From NCBI GenBank assembly GCA_012838895.1, contig DUOJ01000135.1:1-64000 (forward strand): 64,000 bases of DNA, in the 5' to 3' direction. A model generated the notes under the pieces. That model saw nothing but the letters and a program-made list of their open reading frames with translations. It did not search any database and was not told the DNA's origin. This DNA comes from Spirochaetales bacterium (lineage in GTDB: Bacteria > Spirochaetota > Spirochaetia > Sphaerochaetales > Sphaerochaetaceae). Position 1 is the stretch's first letter; the number at the start of each line of letters is the position of its first letter. The position numbers and the translations under genes were made by a program. Below are positions 35,404-45,170 of the stretch, in pieces.

Positions 35404-35953
35404 TATTTAAAGCGGCGTAGAGGACCAGTTGAGATAAATTGCGAGCCCCTGTCTTTAAGTAGAGACTTCTCTGGTGGGTTATTACAGTATATTTAGAGAT
35501 CTGTAGAGTATAGGCGACCTCTTTAATGGAGTGGCCTTGGGCTAAAAGGTCCAACACCTCCCGCTCCCGTTTTGTTAAGGGTTTGTAATTCACTTCACTC
35601 TGATAAACGGCCTCACTCTTCTCGAGGGAGAGGAGCTCGACTAGGCGAGGCATACAGTTGGCCATATTGAGGTTGTGGGAGAAGAGGGGGGAGAACTTCT
35701 TCTCAACCTCATCCCCCCAAATAACGACACTCTCCCCTTTATAATCAAACAGGAGAGGTTTAACAAAACGGATTTCAGCTTCACTAAAAATAAGGATTAC
35801 CAAGGTGCAGTTAGGGGGAATCTCCCCTCTAAGGCCCGTAAAGGTGACCGCATCAACCTCTACTGCCCCCCGCAGAAAGGAGAGGAGCCAATATTTAAAG
35901 GTTTGGCCCATCGCTTTTTGTGAGGCTACTATTAAAAGGTTTCTTTCCCCCAT
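35384..35953 (-). CDS. LuxR-family DNA-binding regulator with a degenerate N-terminus
   Basis: 189 residues. The C-terminal helix-turn-helix (about 125-185) reads PLTKREREVLDLLAQGHSIKEVAYTL, the GerE/LuxR signature. The first ~110 residues alternate strands and helices like a receiver domain. The expected acidic pocket and phosphorylated Asp are not evident, so I infer an atypical or pseudo-receiver. It is monocistronic, and the start context is weak (TAGG only). Confidence 0.8.
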   Translation of the reverse strand: MGERNLLIVASQKAMGQTFKYWLLSFLRGAVEVDAVTFTGLRGEIPPNCTLVILIFSEAEIRFVKPLLFDYKGESVVIWGDEVEKKFSPLFSHNLNMANCMPRLVELLSLEKSEAVYQSEVNYKPLTKREREVLDLLAQGHSIKEVAYTLQISKYTVITHQRSLYLKTGARNLSQLVLYAALNTRNQLV

Positions 35954-35993
35954 ACCTAAATGAGAGGGGTAAAGCGAATCTCACTTCATTTCT

Positions 35994-36455
35994 CTAATTT
36001 AAAAGACGGGTCAGCTCCCGGTCGAGGGCGTTGGCGAACAGTTTTATTTCACGGTTAGAGAGTGGCTTGGTCTGCTCGACAAAGAGCCCTTGTTCTCTGA
36101 AGTCGCTCATTAAATTGCGCAAACTGAGACGTTCTCCAATATTCTCGGCGGTGTAGACCCCTCCCCTGTCATCGAGGACTACAACCCCTTTTTGGGCAAG
36201 GCGATTGGCTAAAGGGATATCGCGGGTTATAGCTAAAAACCCCTCTTCAGCCCTCCCAACAAGGTAGTTGTCGGCGCTATCGTCCCCATGAGGAACTACC
36301 ACCATCTCAACGGAGGACTCTCTACTCGCCTCTTCAACATCACTTAGGGGGCGGTCGGCTACAAAGAGAGCCTCTATCTGGCGGTTTTTAATCGCCTTCA
36401 AGATAATTGTTCTGAGGCGTCGGGGGCACGAATCGGCATCTACCAACAGTTTCAT
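35994..36455 (-). CDS. DUF188/UPF0178 protein, YaiI/YqxD type
   Basis: 153 residues. LLVDADSCPR at the start, VVVPHGDDSADNYLV in the middle and ITRDIPLANRLAQKG are the family signatures of this PIN/NYN-like group. A nuclease role has been proposed for the fold but the substrate is unknown. Start ATG at 36455 (a GTG one codon earlier is possible). The promoter spacing implies a leaderless mRNA. Confidence 0.88.
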   Translation of the reverse strand: MKLLVDADSCPRRLRTIILKAIKNRQIEALFVADRPLSDVEEASRESSVEMVVVPHGDDSADNYLVGRAEEGFLAITRDIPLANRLAQKGVVVLDDRGGVYTAENIGERLSLRNLMSDFREQGLFVEQTKPLSNREIKLFANALDRELTRLLN

Positions 36456-36461
36456 CACCTA

Positions 36462-36490
36462 ACCATACCTATCCTTATCAAACAGGTCAA
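36462..36490 (-). promoter_or_regulatory. Promoter of the YaiI-like gene, leaderless type
   Basis: Minus-strand TTGACC (36485-36490), 17 bases, TATGGT (36462-36467), then six bases and the ATG. Confidence 0.5.
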
Positions 36491-36502
36491 TTGGTGTTAG
36501 TA

Positions 36503-36531
36503 TTGCCCTAATGTTGTTAAATTCATATAAT
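36503..36531 (+). promoter_or_regulatory. Promoter of the PPi-phosphofructokinase gene
   Basis: TTGCCC (36503-36508), 17 bases, perfect TATAAT (36526-36531). AGGAGGAG lies just before the ATG at 36565. Confidence 0.65.
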
Positions 36532-36564
36532 TTTCCCATACTACATAGAGATAGGAGGAGAATA

Positions 36565-38220
36565 ATGGAATATTCACCACTACAAAAAGCACGTTATGCT
36601 TATAAACCTAAGTTACCCCTCATCTTACGCGATGAGATCGGTACCATTGAGATAAAGAGGGGGGCCAAAGGGGAACCCAAAAGCGACCAAAAGGAGCTCA
36701 AAGCCCTATTTCCCAACACCTATGGGATGGAAAGTGTCTCCTTCACGAAAGGGTCAACTACAAAGAAAATGGAAAAAACCAATGTAGGGGTAATCCTCAG
36801 CGGTGGACAGGCTCCCGGTGGACACAACGTTATTGCCGGTCTCTTTGATGCTATTAAGAATGGGAATCCTGAGTCTAAACTCTTTGGATTTTTGGGAGGA
36901 CCCTCAGGAATCTTAGAGGACAAATATGTAGAGATTACCTCCCAGTTTATTGACCAATACCGCAATACTGGCGGTTTTGATATCATCGGCAGTGGTCGCA
37001 CTAAACTTGAGACCGAAGAGCAATTTGCCACCTGTGCCAAAGTTTGTCATCAACACGACATTAAAGCGATAGTAATTATTGGAGGAGATGACTCCAACAC
37101 CAACGCCGCTATTTTAGCTGAATACTTTATTAAAACTAATGCTGGTATAACAGTGGTTGGTTGTCCTAAAACAATCGACGGGGACCTTAAAAACGAACAA
37201 ATTGAGATCTCTTTTGGTTTTGATACCGCCACTAAAACTTACAGCGAACTGATTGGAAACCTTATGCGGGACGCCAACAGTGCCAAGAAGTATTGGCACT
37301 TCATCCGTTTAATGGGGCGTAGTGCTAGCCACATAGCCCTTGAGTGCGCCTTGATGACACAGCCTAACGCTTGCCTGATTGGTGAGGAGTTGGCTGCCAA
37401 CAACACCAATTTAACCGAAATTGTTGAGTACCTCGCCTCGATTATTGTGAAGAGGGCTGAGAAGGGGATGAACTTTGGAATTGCCTTGATTCCCGAAGGG
37501 ATTGTCGAATTCGTCCCCGAGATGCGCCTCTTAATTGGGGAGCTTAATACCCTCTTAGCGGTTGAGGCCGACGCATATGGAGAGTTGAAGGAGTGGGAAG
37601 AGCAGTACGCTTTTATTGAGAAGAACCTTACCCCCACCAGTGCCCACGCCTTTACCTCACTCCCCCGCCTAATTCAGGAACAACTCCTGAAAGACCGCGA
37701 CCCCCATGGGAACGTCCAAGTCTCCCTAATTGAGACTGAGAAGATGTTGATTGAGATGGTTGAAGCACGCTTAGCTGAGCTGAAAGCCAAAGGGGAGTAC
37801 AAAGGAAAGTTTGGCCACCAGAGCCACTTCTTCGGTTACGAGGGGCGCTGTGCATTCCCCTCCAACTTTGACAGCGACTACTGCTACAGTTTGGGCTACA
37901 ACGCCTATCTCCTAATCGCCAATGGGTGTACCGGTTATATCTCCTCCATTACCAACTTGACAGCTTCAGCTGACCAGTGGCAGGCAGGGGGAATTCCCAT
38001 CACAATGATGTTCAACATGGAGAGTCGCCATGGTGAGATGAGACCGGTAATTGAGAAGGCTTTAGTCGACCTTAATGGGGGCCCCTTCAAATATTTTGCC
38101 GCCCACCGCGACAGCTGGGCGGTTGACTCTAAATACCTCTACCCTGGTGCTATCCAGTACTATGGGCCAACTGAGGTGTGTGATACGACAACTAAGACCC
38201 TCCAACTGGAACATAACTAG
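36565..38220 (+). CDS. Pyrophosphate-dependent 6-phosphofructokinase, long type
   Basis: 551 residues, matching the ~550-residue PPi-PFK of spirochaetes and plants. [19 protein letters not shown] is the substrate phosphate loop. [10 protein letters not shown] has the second Asp that blocks ATP use in PPi enzymes, followed by [23 protein letters not shown] also fits. It phosphorylates fructose-6-phosphate reversibly at the expense of PPi. I chose the ATG at 36565 after AGGAGGAG; the upstream extension covers the promoter. Confidence 0.94.
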   Translation: MEYSPLQKARYAYKPKLPLILRDEIGTIEIKRGAKGEPKSDQKELKALFPNTYGMESVSFTKGSTTKKMEKTNVGVILSGGQAPGGHNVIAGLFDAIKNGNPESKLFGFLGGPSGILEDKYVEITSQFIDQYRNTGGFDIIGSGRTKLETEEQFATCAKVCHQHDIKAIVIIGGDDSNTNAAILAEYFIKTNAGITVVGCPKTIDGDLKNEQIEISFGFDTATKTYSELIGNLMRDANSAKKYWHFIRLMGRSASHIALECALMTQPNACLIGEELAANNTNLTEIVEYLASIIVKRAEKGMNFGIALIPEGIVEFVPEMRLLIGELNTLLAVEADAYGELKEWEEQYAFIEKNLTPTSAHAFTSLPRLIQEQLLKDRDPHGNVQVSLIETEKMLIEMVEARLAELKAKGEYKGKFGHQSHFFGYEGRCAFPSNFDSDYCYSLGYNAYLLIANGCTGYISSITNLTASADQWQAGGIPITMMFNMESRHGEMRPVIEKALVDLNGGPFKYFAAHRDSWAVDSKYLYPGAIQYYGPTEVCDTTTKTLQLEHN

Positions 38221-38281
38221 TCGCTAAATTTTTATCGCTTTGTCCCCCTTTTAGTGCTAACATTAGCCAGAGGGGGACTTT

Positions 38282-39034
38282 ATGGAACTAAATAACAAAA
38301 TTTATTCACTTTTTGCCGATGACGCTGATAACGCCATTATAGAAGAGGTGACCATAGGGTTGGGTTATACAGCAGTCACTCTGAATGACGGACGTTGTGG
38401 CATGTGTGCGACTCTCTTTGACCCAAAGCACGCGTTCTCGTTAAACACCGATGAAAACGACTATGAGGGGCGCGGAGCACTACAACTCTTGCGTCAAATT
38501 AAGAGAGAGGATAATCATCTCTCAAGGGTAATGGCCGTCGCTCTAGTCAATGCTTTAAACCAGAAGTTTGCCACAACTCTTCCAACGGGACCCGAGGGGC
38601 TCTACAAAGCTCTCGACCTCCCTGTGGGGGCTAAGATTGGGATGATTGGTCACTTCTCTCCAGTCTTTAACAAACTCGAAGAGACTGGCTACGAGGTGCG
38701 TTCTCTTGATCTGGGGCGAAGGATTGGAAAAGCCGCTGAGTTCTACCCATGGGCGACAGCTGAAGCTGATCTCCTTATTTTGACAGGAACCTCTATTGTC
38801 AACAACACAATCGAAGAGGTTCTAAGCAAGTTTGAGAGGGGTAAAATCTCGGTTGTAATGATGGGGCCTTCAACTATCTTAAGGAGTGAACTCTACGCAG
38901 ATTATCCGATACGCTACGCTGCCGGTTCGGTGGTGGTGGCCAAAAAAGACCTCCTTAAAGCGGTACGCAATGGGAGAGGGACCCTCGACATCCACTACCA
39001 AGCCAAGCAGGTCTTCTTACCGGTGGACGGTTAA
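38282..39034 (+). CDS. DUF364/DUF4213 protein, possible heavy-metal chelation domain
   Basis: 250 residues. The N-terminal part (DUF4213-like, VTIGLGYTAVTLNDGRCGMCAT) and the C-terminal Rossmann-like DUF364 part (KIGMIGHFSPVF, LILTGTSIVNNTIEEVL, VVMMGPSTIL) are both present. Homologues sit with molybdenum or metal-uptake genes elsewhere, but no such genes flank it here, so the role is open. GAGGGGGA precedes the ATG. It overlaps the convergent dehydrogenase gene by four bases. Confidence 0.8.
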   Translation: MELNNKIYSLFADDADNAIIEEVTIGLGYTAVTLNDGRCGMCATLFDPKHAFSLNTDENDYEGRGALQLLRQIKREDNHLSRVMAVALVNALNQKFATTLPTGPEGLYKALDLPVGAKIGMIGHFSPVFNKLEETGYEVRSLDLGRRIGKAAEFYPWATAEADLLILTGTSIVNNTIEEVLSKFERGKISVVMMGPSTILRSELYADYPIRYAAGSVVVAKKDLLKAVRNGRGTLDIHYQAKQVFLPVDG

Positions 39035-40182
39035 AGGAGAGAGTGGAGAATCTCAACAACCAGCTCGCTCGCTAACTCTACAGGGGAGTTGCGTTTAAGG
39101 TTTTGCCGCCCAATAGTGGTCAACTCCTCTTTAGTAAACCCGTAGGTAGAGAGGCGTGGAAGATTCGCCAAGCGGGTGAGATTCTCTAGGTAGCCAAGCA
39201 GCCCTTCAACTCCATCAACTCCCCACAAGTTGGCCACTCTTTCCATCTTAGTGAGGAAGAGCGACCCTTTAGGGGCCTCCTTGAGAAGTGCTTTGTTAAA
39301 CTCACTTAAAAGCAAGCCACACACCACCCCATGGGGGACAGCGTGCAGCGAGCCAAGGGGACCGGCTAAGCCGTGGACATACCCCAGCCCTGAGTTGGCA
39401 ATCGCCATCCCTGAGATGTAGGCTCCGTAGGCCATCTCCCCCCGTAATTCGACTGAATGCCCCTCTCCGTTTAAGAGGCGTGGAAGGGCATTACCCACCA
39501 TTGCTAGCGCTGGCAGGGCCAACGAGTCGATAAAGGGGTTAGCTTTAGTTGAGGTAAATGCCTCCAAGAGTTGCGTCATGGCATCTAAGCCACTCGCAGC
39601 AGTAACTTCAGCGGGGGCGCTCAGAGCCAATACGGGGTCGATTATTACAAGGTCGGGGATATAGTTGTCGTGGCGCAGTGATTTTTTGAAGCCCCCTTGG
39701 CCCACCTGGGAGATAACAGCATTTTTAGTCGCCTCACTTCCTGTGCCGGCCGTTGTAGGGATGGCATAGAGGGGGAGACGAACAGAAGGGGGCGTTAAAT
39801 CCCCTACCCCTTCTAAGAATCTTTTAACTGAGAGTTTTCTCCTCTGTTTACACATTACAGCGGTAGCTTTGGCAGTATCGAGGGCACTTCCTCCCCCAAT
39901 TCCCACCACAACTTCACACTCTCTATCTTTGAATAGATTAGTAGCTTCATCGATTGAGGAGACCGAAGGTTCTCCGGCAACATCGGTAACAGTTACCGCA
40001 ATTCTGAGGCGCAGTAACTCGTCGAGAAGTTGTCGGTAATGGGTAGTAGAGAGGATACCCCTTCCTACACAGAGGGCAACGCTCGTAAAGCCCCGCTCCT
40101 TTAATAGGGATGGGAGCTGGGTGAAGGTCCCCTCTCCAAAGAGGAGATTGCCGGTGGCACTAATGGAAAATTGTGGAATCAT
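39031..40182 (-). CDS. Iron-containing alcohol dehydrogenase
   Basis: 383 residues of the Fe-ADH family. VVGIGGGSALDTAKA (~93-107) is the NAD(P)-binding loop, TTAGTGSE follows, and YVHGLAGPLGSLHAVPHGVVCGLLL supplies metal-binding His residues. The substrate could be an alcohol/aldehyde, butanol or 1,3-propanediol type; the sequence does not decide. It overlaps the YhbY stop (TAATG), so it is translated after it. Confidence 0.9.
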   Translation of the reverse strand: MIPQFSISATGNLLFGEGTFTQLPSLLKERGFTSVALCVGRGILSTTHYRQLLDELLRLRIAVTVTDVAGEPSVSSIDEATNLFKDRECEVVVGIGGGSALDTAKATAVMCKQRRKLSVKRFLEGVGDLTPPSVRLPLYAIPTTAGTGSEATKNAVISQVGQGGFKKSLRHDNYIPDLVIIDPVLALSAPAEVTAASGLDAMTQLLEAFTSTKANPFIDSLALPALAMVGNALPRLLNGEGHSVELRGEMAYGAYISGMAIANSGLGYVHGLAGPLGSLHAVPHGVVCGLLLSEFNKALLKEAPKGSLFLTKMERVANLWGVDGVEGLLGYLENLTRLANLPRLSTYGFTKEELTTIGRQNLKRNSPVELASELVVEILHSLL

Positions 40183-40493
40183 TACACTCTACCTCCAAGG
40201 TGTGATGGCAAATGAATCACCCTCTTAGCGGGGTCGCGGTTTTGCCGAAAAATAAGGGCAATGTGACCAATGACGGTCACAACTTCCCCCTCCACTTTTA
40301 GGGCCAGCTCTTCAGAAATGGTACGCTTCTCATCAAAAAAGGTTTGAAAGCGCACCTTCACCAGTTCGTGGGAATTTAAGGCGACATCGAGGGCCTCGAC
40401 AATACGCTCATCAAAGCCACTGCGCCCAATCATCACCACCGGTTTAAGGGCGTGACCCCTTTTACGTAAGAAATTACGGGTTGCACTATCCAT
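40182..40493 (-). CDS. yhbY: CRS1-YhbY RNA-binding protein
   Basis: 103 residues, the single CRM domain. RNFLRKRGHALKPVVMIGRSGF at the start contains the conserved G-x-x-G-type loop, and LVKVRF, VVTVIGHIALIFRQN complete the fold. YhbY associates with pre-50S ribosomal particles. It lies 12 bases after the acyl-CoA synthetase gene; the ribosome site is weak. Confidence 0.93.
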   Translation of the reverse strand: MDSATRNFLRKRGHALKPVVMIGRSGFDERIVEALDVALNSHELVKVRFQTFFDEKRTISEELALKVEGEVVTVIGHIALIFRQNRDPAKRVIHLPSHLGGRV

Positions 40494-40505
40494 AATGCTA
40501 ATCTA

Positions 40506-42254
40506 TCAATCCTTGTAGAGCTTGGCAACTACGTGACGCTTAACTTTCTTAGTACTTGTCATCTCAAGGGGCTCTTTTGTAATGGTGATGCGCTCAATCC
40601 GTTTATAGGGGAGGAGCTCTTTGTTCACCTTATCAACAACACCCTGCATGTGGTCCAAAACTGCTTTATCTAACGCTTTGGGGTCGCTGTGAAGTTTAGC
40701 CATATCATCGCTGAACTTCTCAGAGGGGTGGATAATCGCCCTTATCCCCTCAGCCAATGATTTTTTATCGACAAGGTAGCCAAGGACACAAATTTGCTCC
40801 ACTTCATCGTAGAGTTGGAACATATCTTCGATCTCCTCAGGGAAGACGTTTTTGCCACCTTCGGTGACAATTAGTGACAACTTCCTTCCGGTGAGGTAGA
40901 GATAGTTGTTGATAATATAACCGGCATCGCCACTGTGGAACCACCCCTCATCATCAAACACCTCTTTTGTCGCCTCGGGGTTGTTGTAGTACCCTTGCAT
41001 CACCATCGGTCCTTTAATCAAAATCTCACCCACGCCGTTGGCATCAGGATTGAGGATTTTCATCTCGGTACGGGGGATGATTTTACCAACTGAGGTCTCT
41101 ACATAGGCATCAGTCGGGTTGAGGGTCACAATAGGGCTTGTCTCGGTTAAGCCGTACCCTTGAACAAAATCGATTCCGAGCTGGTTAAAGAGCTTAAAAG
41201 TATTTGCAGGCAGAGGGCCTCCACCGCTGATACAGATCCTAATCTTATCCATCGAGAGTTTAGCCAAGATTCCGTTAAACATTTTGTGGCCGGGGTTCAC
41301 TTTGAACACCTTCTTAATAAGTCCACTGATTGACATCAAGAAGCGGATAAGGCCATAAGCGATAATCCCCTTCTCCTTAATCCCGTTCATCAACCCTTTA
41401 AGCATCTTGTTAAAGAGCATCGGGACGGCGAGGAACATTGTTACGTTCCCCTTCTTTAGTTCTTTTAGAATCTGGGAGACGATTAACTTCTTACCAAAGA
41501 CTATCTCAGCACCGACAGAGGTCGCCTCAATGAACACCGCCAACATCGTGTAAGAGTGGTGGATTGGGAGGAGGGCATAGAAGATATCGGAGGAGGAGAT
41601 CGATAGATTGGCTTGGGCCAAATAACAGTCTGATACTAAATTGGAGTGGGTCAACATAACCCCTTTGGGGGTTCCTGTGGTACCACTTGTAAAGAGGATT
41701 GCTGCCAGTTCGTCAACTTTAACCTTCTCACGTGTCACATTTTTGGGGCCCTTCTTATTGAAGATATATTCACTGTGCCCCTCTTCAAGGGAGATCTTAA
41801 ACTCAAGGTCTACCTCTTTATTGGCATCGATAGCGTCGTAACGTTCACTGTCGATAAAAAGGTGTCTCACCGAGGCAAAATTCATCAAGTGTTGCAACTC
41901 TTTATCGCTCAACTGGTAGTCAAGGGGGACAATTATTCCCCCAGCATAGAGAACAGCTAGGTAGGCAACGGCCCACTCTGGGGAGTTTTTCCCCGTTAAG
42001 GCAACTTTCACCCCTGGGCCTATCCCCTTACTAACCAAGTAGTTGGCTACTTCAACAATTTTATCATGAGCTTCGCTATAGGTGAGGGTAAACTCGGTTG
42101 GGGCAAAAGCTGTAAAACAGCGTTTGTTGGGGTAACGGCTAACAGAAATTTCAAACATCTCAACTAAAGTTGGCCACTCACCATCAAAAAATGTTCCCCT
42201 GTACTCTTCTAGAAAATCCCAAGGATTTTGTGTGCTCTTTTTCGATTTTCCCAT
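40506..42254 (-). CDS. Long-chain fatty-acid-CoA ligase
   Basis: 582 residues. AILFTSGTTGTPKGVMLTHSN is the P-loop of AMP-binding enzymes, VQGYGLTETSPIV the acyl-AMP motif, GWFHSGDAGYI and GRKLSLIVTEGGKNVFPEEIE the hinge region. It activates fatty acids for phospholipid synthesis or acyl transfer. TAGGAG precedes the ATG by seven bases. It heads ligase-yhbY-adh. It is a separate paralogue from the 31090 enzyme. Confidence 0.9.
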   Translation of the reverse strand: MGKSKKSTQNPWDFLEEYRGTFFDGEWPTLVEMFEISVSRYPNKRCFTAFAPTEFTLTYSEAHDKIVEVANYLVSKGIGPGVKVALTGKNSPEWAVAYLAVLYAGGIIVPLDYQLSDKELQHLMNFASVRHLFIDSERYDAIDANKEVDLEFKISLEEGHSEYIFNKKGPKNVTREKVKVDELAAILFTSGTTGTPKGVMLTHSNLVSDCYLAQANLSISSSDIFYALLPIHHSYTMLAVFIEATSVGAEIVFGKKLIVSQILKELKKGNVTMFLAVPMLFNKMLKGLMNGIKEKGIIAYGLIRFLMSISGLIKKVFKVNPGHKMFNGILAKLSMDKIRICISGGGPLPANTFKLFNQLGIDFVQGYGLTETSPIVTLNPTDAYVETSVGKIIPRTEMKILNPDANGVGEILIKGPMVMQGYYNNPEATKEVFDDEGWFHSGDAGYIINNYLYLTGRKLSLIVTEGGKNVFPEEIEDMFQLYDEVEQICVLGYLVDKKSLAEGIRAIIHPSEKFSDDMAKLHSDPKALDKAVLDHMQGVVDKVNKELLPYKRIERITITKEPLEMTSTKKVKRHVVAKLYKD

Positions 42255-42300
42255 AAGTTAACTCCTAAATCTTCTTCTTAGTAACTATTTATACAGTGGA

Positions 42301-42329
42301 ATAATAGACTCAATTTAATCTTAAAACAA
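42301..42329 (-). promoter_or_regulatory. Promoter of the acyl-CoA ligase operon
   Basis: Minus-strand TTGTTT (42324-42329), 17 bases, TATTAT (42301-42306). The 166-base gap to folC is the largest between protein genes in the window and holds only these divergent promoters. Confidence 0.5.
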
Positions 42330-42385
42330 GTGTTTTAGACTACAAAATGTCATTTTCTGTCAATATGTCTAAATTTGCCTATCGA

Positions 42386-42414
42386 TTGACCAACTTTGCC
42401 CCCTATTATAGAGT
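42386..42414 (+). promoter_or_regulatory. Promoter of folC, leaderless type
   Basis: TTGACC (42386-42391), 17 bases, TAGAGT (42409-42414), then six bases and the ATG at 42421. No ribosome site is present. Confidence 0.5.
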
Positions 42415-42420
42415 AGCTCT

Positions 42421-43785
42421 ATGCAATTTACTAACTTCGATCAATTCTGCCTGTATATGGAATCTTTTGCCAATTTAGAGCGTAAAACTGGCGATTATTC
42501 CCCTCGAGAATACCGCCTCGACCGGATGGGCAAACTACTCACCCACCTTGGCAATCCTGAGAGGTCATTTAAAAGTATCCACATCGCTGGTTCTAAAGGG
42601 AAAGGTTCCACAGCGATTTTTATTGCAAAAGGACTCAGTGCCCTCGGCTATAAAACAGGGCTCTACGCCTCACCGCACCTTGTTGACTACCGTGAACGCT
42701 TCACCCTGAGTGGCACTTTCTTCAGCGAAGAGGCCCTTGTAAAAAGTGGCAATAGCTTAGTCGAAAAGCTTGAGGGATTCTCCTTTAGCGATGAGTGGGG
42801 GGTGAGCGAACCCACGGCCTTTGAACTTTATACCGCTTACGCCTATCTCCTCTTTAAGGAGAATAAGTGCTCTTGGGCGGTCATCGAGACCGGCTTGGGA
42901 GGACGCTTAGATGCAACCAACACCCTCACGCCTGAAGCCTCTGTAATTACACCAATTGAGTTGGAACATACTGCCATCCTTGGTAACACCCTCTCCTTAA
43001 TAGCCTATGAGAAGGGGAAGATTATCAAAGAGGGACGCCCTGTTTTCGTCTCCCACCAAGACTACCGTGTAAGGGATGTTTTAGAAGAAGAGGCCTTCCA
43101 GAAAAAGAGTCGCCTCTACCCCCTCGAAGCAAGTGTTGAAGCGTTAACGTCCAGGACAACTGAGGAGGGTGAAAAAGTTAAAATTAGTTGGCGCAATGGG
43201 GAGGAGACCAACCTCCTCCTTAAGATGCGCGGCGCTGCCCAAGGAGAAAATAGTGCCCTAGCCCTTCTACTCTTAAAAACTCTCAACCTCTACCGCCCTG
43301 GAGTGAGCGAAGAGGCTATAATGGGGGCCTCTCTACCGGGAAGGATGGAGAGACTCTCTGCCAATCCCCCTCTAATTATCGATGGGGCCCACACCGAAGC
43401 GAGCCTTAGACACCTCTTAACCTCTTTTAGACAGCTCTATGGGAATGAGGGTAATACCCTAATTTTTGGAGCTATTGAGGGGAAAGACCATATCCATATG
43501 GCCCACCTCCTCCTCCCCCTCTTTGAAAATATAATTGTGAGTCGCCCGGGAACCTTTAAGGCGAGCAATCCCGAAAAACTCTTTAGTCTCCTCCAGGAGG
43601 AGGCTAAAAAGCTCAAAGTTAAGCCCAACTTTTACCTAGCACTGGAGGCTAATGATGCCCTAGAACTAGCCCTCTCTTTAGTGGCTAAAGGGGGCGCTAT
43701 CTTAACCACCGGCTCTTTCTATCTCTGTGGTGATATCACGCTAGCCTTTCGAGAAAGGGGTAAGCATGAGTCTAAACTGGCGTGA
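42421..43785 (+). CDS. folC: Folylpolyglutamate synthase / dihydrofolate synthase
   Basis: 454 residues of the Mur-ligase superfamily. SIHIAGSKGKGSTAIFIAKGL is the FolC P-loop, YASPHLVDYRERF and ETGLGGRLDATN are the folate and ATP site motifs, and IDGAHTEASLR lies in the C-terminal domain. It adds glutamate to folates. First gene of folC-NFACT-membrane protein; it overlaps the next gene by 20 bases. Confidence 0.93.
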   Translation: MQFTNFDQFCLYMESFANLERKTGDYSPREYRLDRMGKLLTHLGNPERSFKSIHIAGSKGKGSTAIFIAKGLSALGYKTGLYASPHLVDYRERFTLSGTFFSEEALVKSGNSLVEKLEGFSFSDEWGVSEPTAFELYTAYAYLLFKENKCSWAVIETGLGGRLDATNTLTPEASVITPIELEHTAILGNTLSLIAYEKGKIIKEGRPVFVSHQDYRVRDVLEEEAFQKKSRLYPLEASVEALTSRTTEEGEKVKISWRNGEETNLLLKMRGAAQGENSALALLLLKTLNLYRPGVSEEAIMGASLPGRMERLSANPPLIIDGAHTEASLRHLLTSFRQLYGNEGNTLIFGAIEGKDHIHMAHLLLPLFENIIVSRPGTFKASNPEKLFSLLQEEAKKLKVKPNFYLALEANDALELALSLVAKGGAILTTGSFYLCGDITLAFRERGKHESKLA

Positions 43786-45169
43786 AATTGAGCTCATCTT
43801 AAGCGAACTCCCCCTTGAGGAGAGCGTTATCCAAAAAACCTACCAGATAGGGTTTAATGGTCTCCTCTTTGAGCTCTACCACCCCCAAGAGCGGGCGTGG
43901 CCCCTCTATATAGAGGTGGGAAGTCGTTCCTCACGCCTCCACCGTCTCTCCCAAACAATTCGTGACCAAAAGAATCCCAAATTGCAACGCTTTATTCAAT
44001 TTCTAAGGGCCAACATTGAGGGGGCTAAAATAGTAGGAGTTGAGCAGTTACCTGAAGATCGCCTAATCACCCTTAAGTTAAAGAGGAGAGGGGAGAGTCT
44101 TAATTTAATCATTCGCCTCTACAGTGGCGCCAAAGCCAATGTGATTGTGTGTGACGCTAACTACAAAATCTTAGAGCTCCTCTTTAGACGCCCCAATCAA
44201 AATGAGATGGCAGGCGAATACCTAATACTGGAGAAGAGGGCTCCCCTCACCTCTTTTGAGGTGCGAGAACACCCTAAAGACCTCTCGTTCAACCAATTTA
44301 TTGAGGAGTACTACCAAAGTAGTTTAATTGAAGAGCGGGAAGACCTCCTCAAAAAGCTAGCTAAGGTCAAAGATGAGGAACTAACAACTCTTAACAATCG
44401 CTTAAGGCAAAATGAGGAGCGCCTCAAAAAGAGTAGCGACTACGACTCTTACCGTCACAGTGGAGATCTCCTCAGTTCGGTGAGTCCCCCTTTAGCTCGA
44501 GATCAAGGGTGGGTTGAGGTGGCTGACTGGCTCCAAGAGGGGGCTAAGGTGACCATCAGTGTCGACCCCTCTCTCTCCTTAGGGGAGAATATTGCCAACT
44601 ATTACCGTAACTATAGTCGCCTAAAAGCAACTTACGAGAAGAGTCTTGAAAATGGGGAAGCTCTTCAAAAACTGCTAGATCAAAAGCAAGCTTACTATGA
44701 GCAACTTGCCAATAGCAGTGATGAGATTTTAAAAGAAGCCCTCAAAGGCGATTCCCCTAAAGGAGTCACCCCAGAGAAACAAGTTGGCCTCACCTTTAAG
44801 AGTGGAATTTTCACCATCCTAGTGGGGCGCAACGCCCAAGAGAACGAAGCTCTTCTTAGGAGAGCTGTTAGAGGCAACGACTGGTGGCTCCACACCCGCG
44901 ATTACAGTGGGGGGTATGTCTTTATTAAGTCGATTAGGGGGAAAAGTATCCCTCTCGAGACCCTCCTGGATGGGGGCAACCTCGCCCTCCACTACTCCAA
45001 AGGGCGTAGCGGTGGTTCGGGTGACCTCTACTACACCCAGGTAAAATATCTGAAGCGAGTCAAAGGGGGAAAGGTAGGATTGGTCTTACCAATGCAGGCC
45101 AAAAATATTACAATTAGATTGGACCAAGAGCGTTTAAGACGACTCTTTAGTGAAAGTGAGGAGGAGTAG
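43766..45169 (+). CDS. NFACT-family protein, RqcH/fibronectin-binding-like
   Basis: 467 residues, shorter than the usual ~570 of RqcH. An NFACT-N-like region (1-~170: FELYHPQERAWPLYIEVG, LIIRLYSGAKANVIVCD) is followed by coiled-coil helices (~190-340) and a C-terminal NFACT-R domain with DWWLHTRDYSGGYVFIKS and DLYYTQVKYLKR. RqcH adds alanine tails to stalled chains on 50S subunits. Loss of part of the middle is the likely reason for the short length. Whether tail-adding activity remains is unknown. Confidence 0.82.
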   Translation: MSLNWREIELILSELPLEESVIQKTYQIGFNGLLFELYHPQERAWPLYIEVGSRSSRLHRLSQTIRDQKNPKLQRFIQFLRANIEGAKIVGVEQLPEDRLITLKLKRRGESLNLIIRLYSGAKANVIVCDANYKILELLFRRPNQNEMAGEYLILEKRAPLTSFEVREHPKDLSFNQFIEEYYQSSLIEEREDLLKKLAKVKDEELTTLNNRLRQNEERLKKSSDYDSYRHSGDLLSSVSPPLARDQGWVEVADWLQEGAKVTISVDPSLSLGENIANYYRNYSRLKATYEKSLENGEALQKLLDQKQAYYEQLANSSDEILKEALKGDSPKGVTPEKQVGLTFKSGIFTILVGRNAQENEALLRRAVRGNDWWLHTRDYSGGYVFIKSIRGKSIPLETLLDGGNLALHYSKGRSGGSGDLYYTQVKYLKRVKGGKVGLVLPMQAKNITIRLDQERLRRLFSESEEE

Positions 45170-45170
45170 C

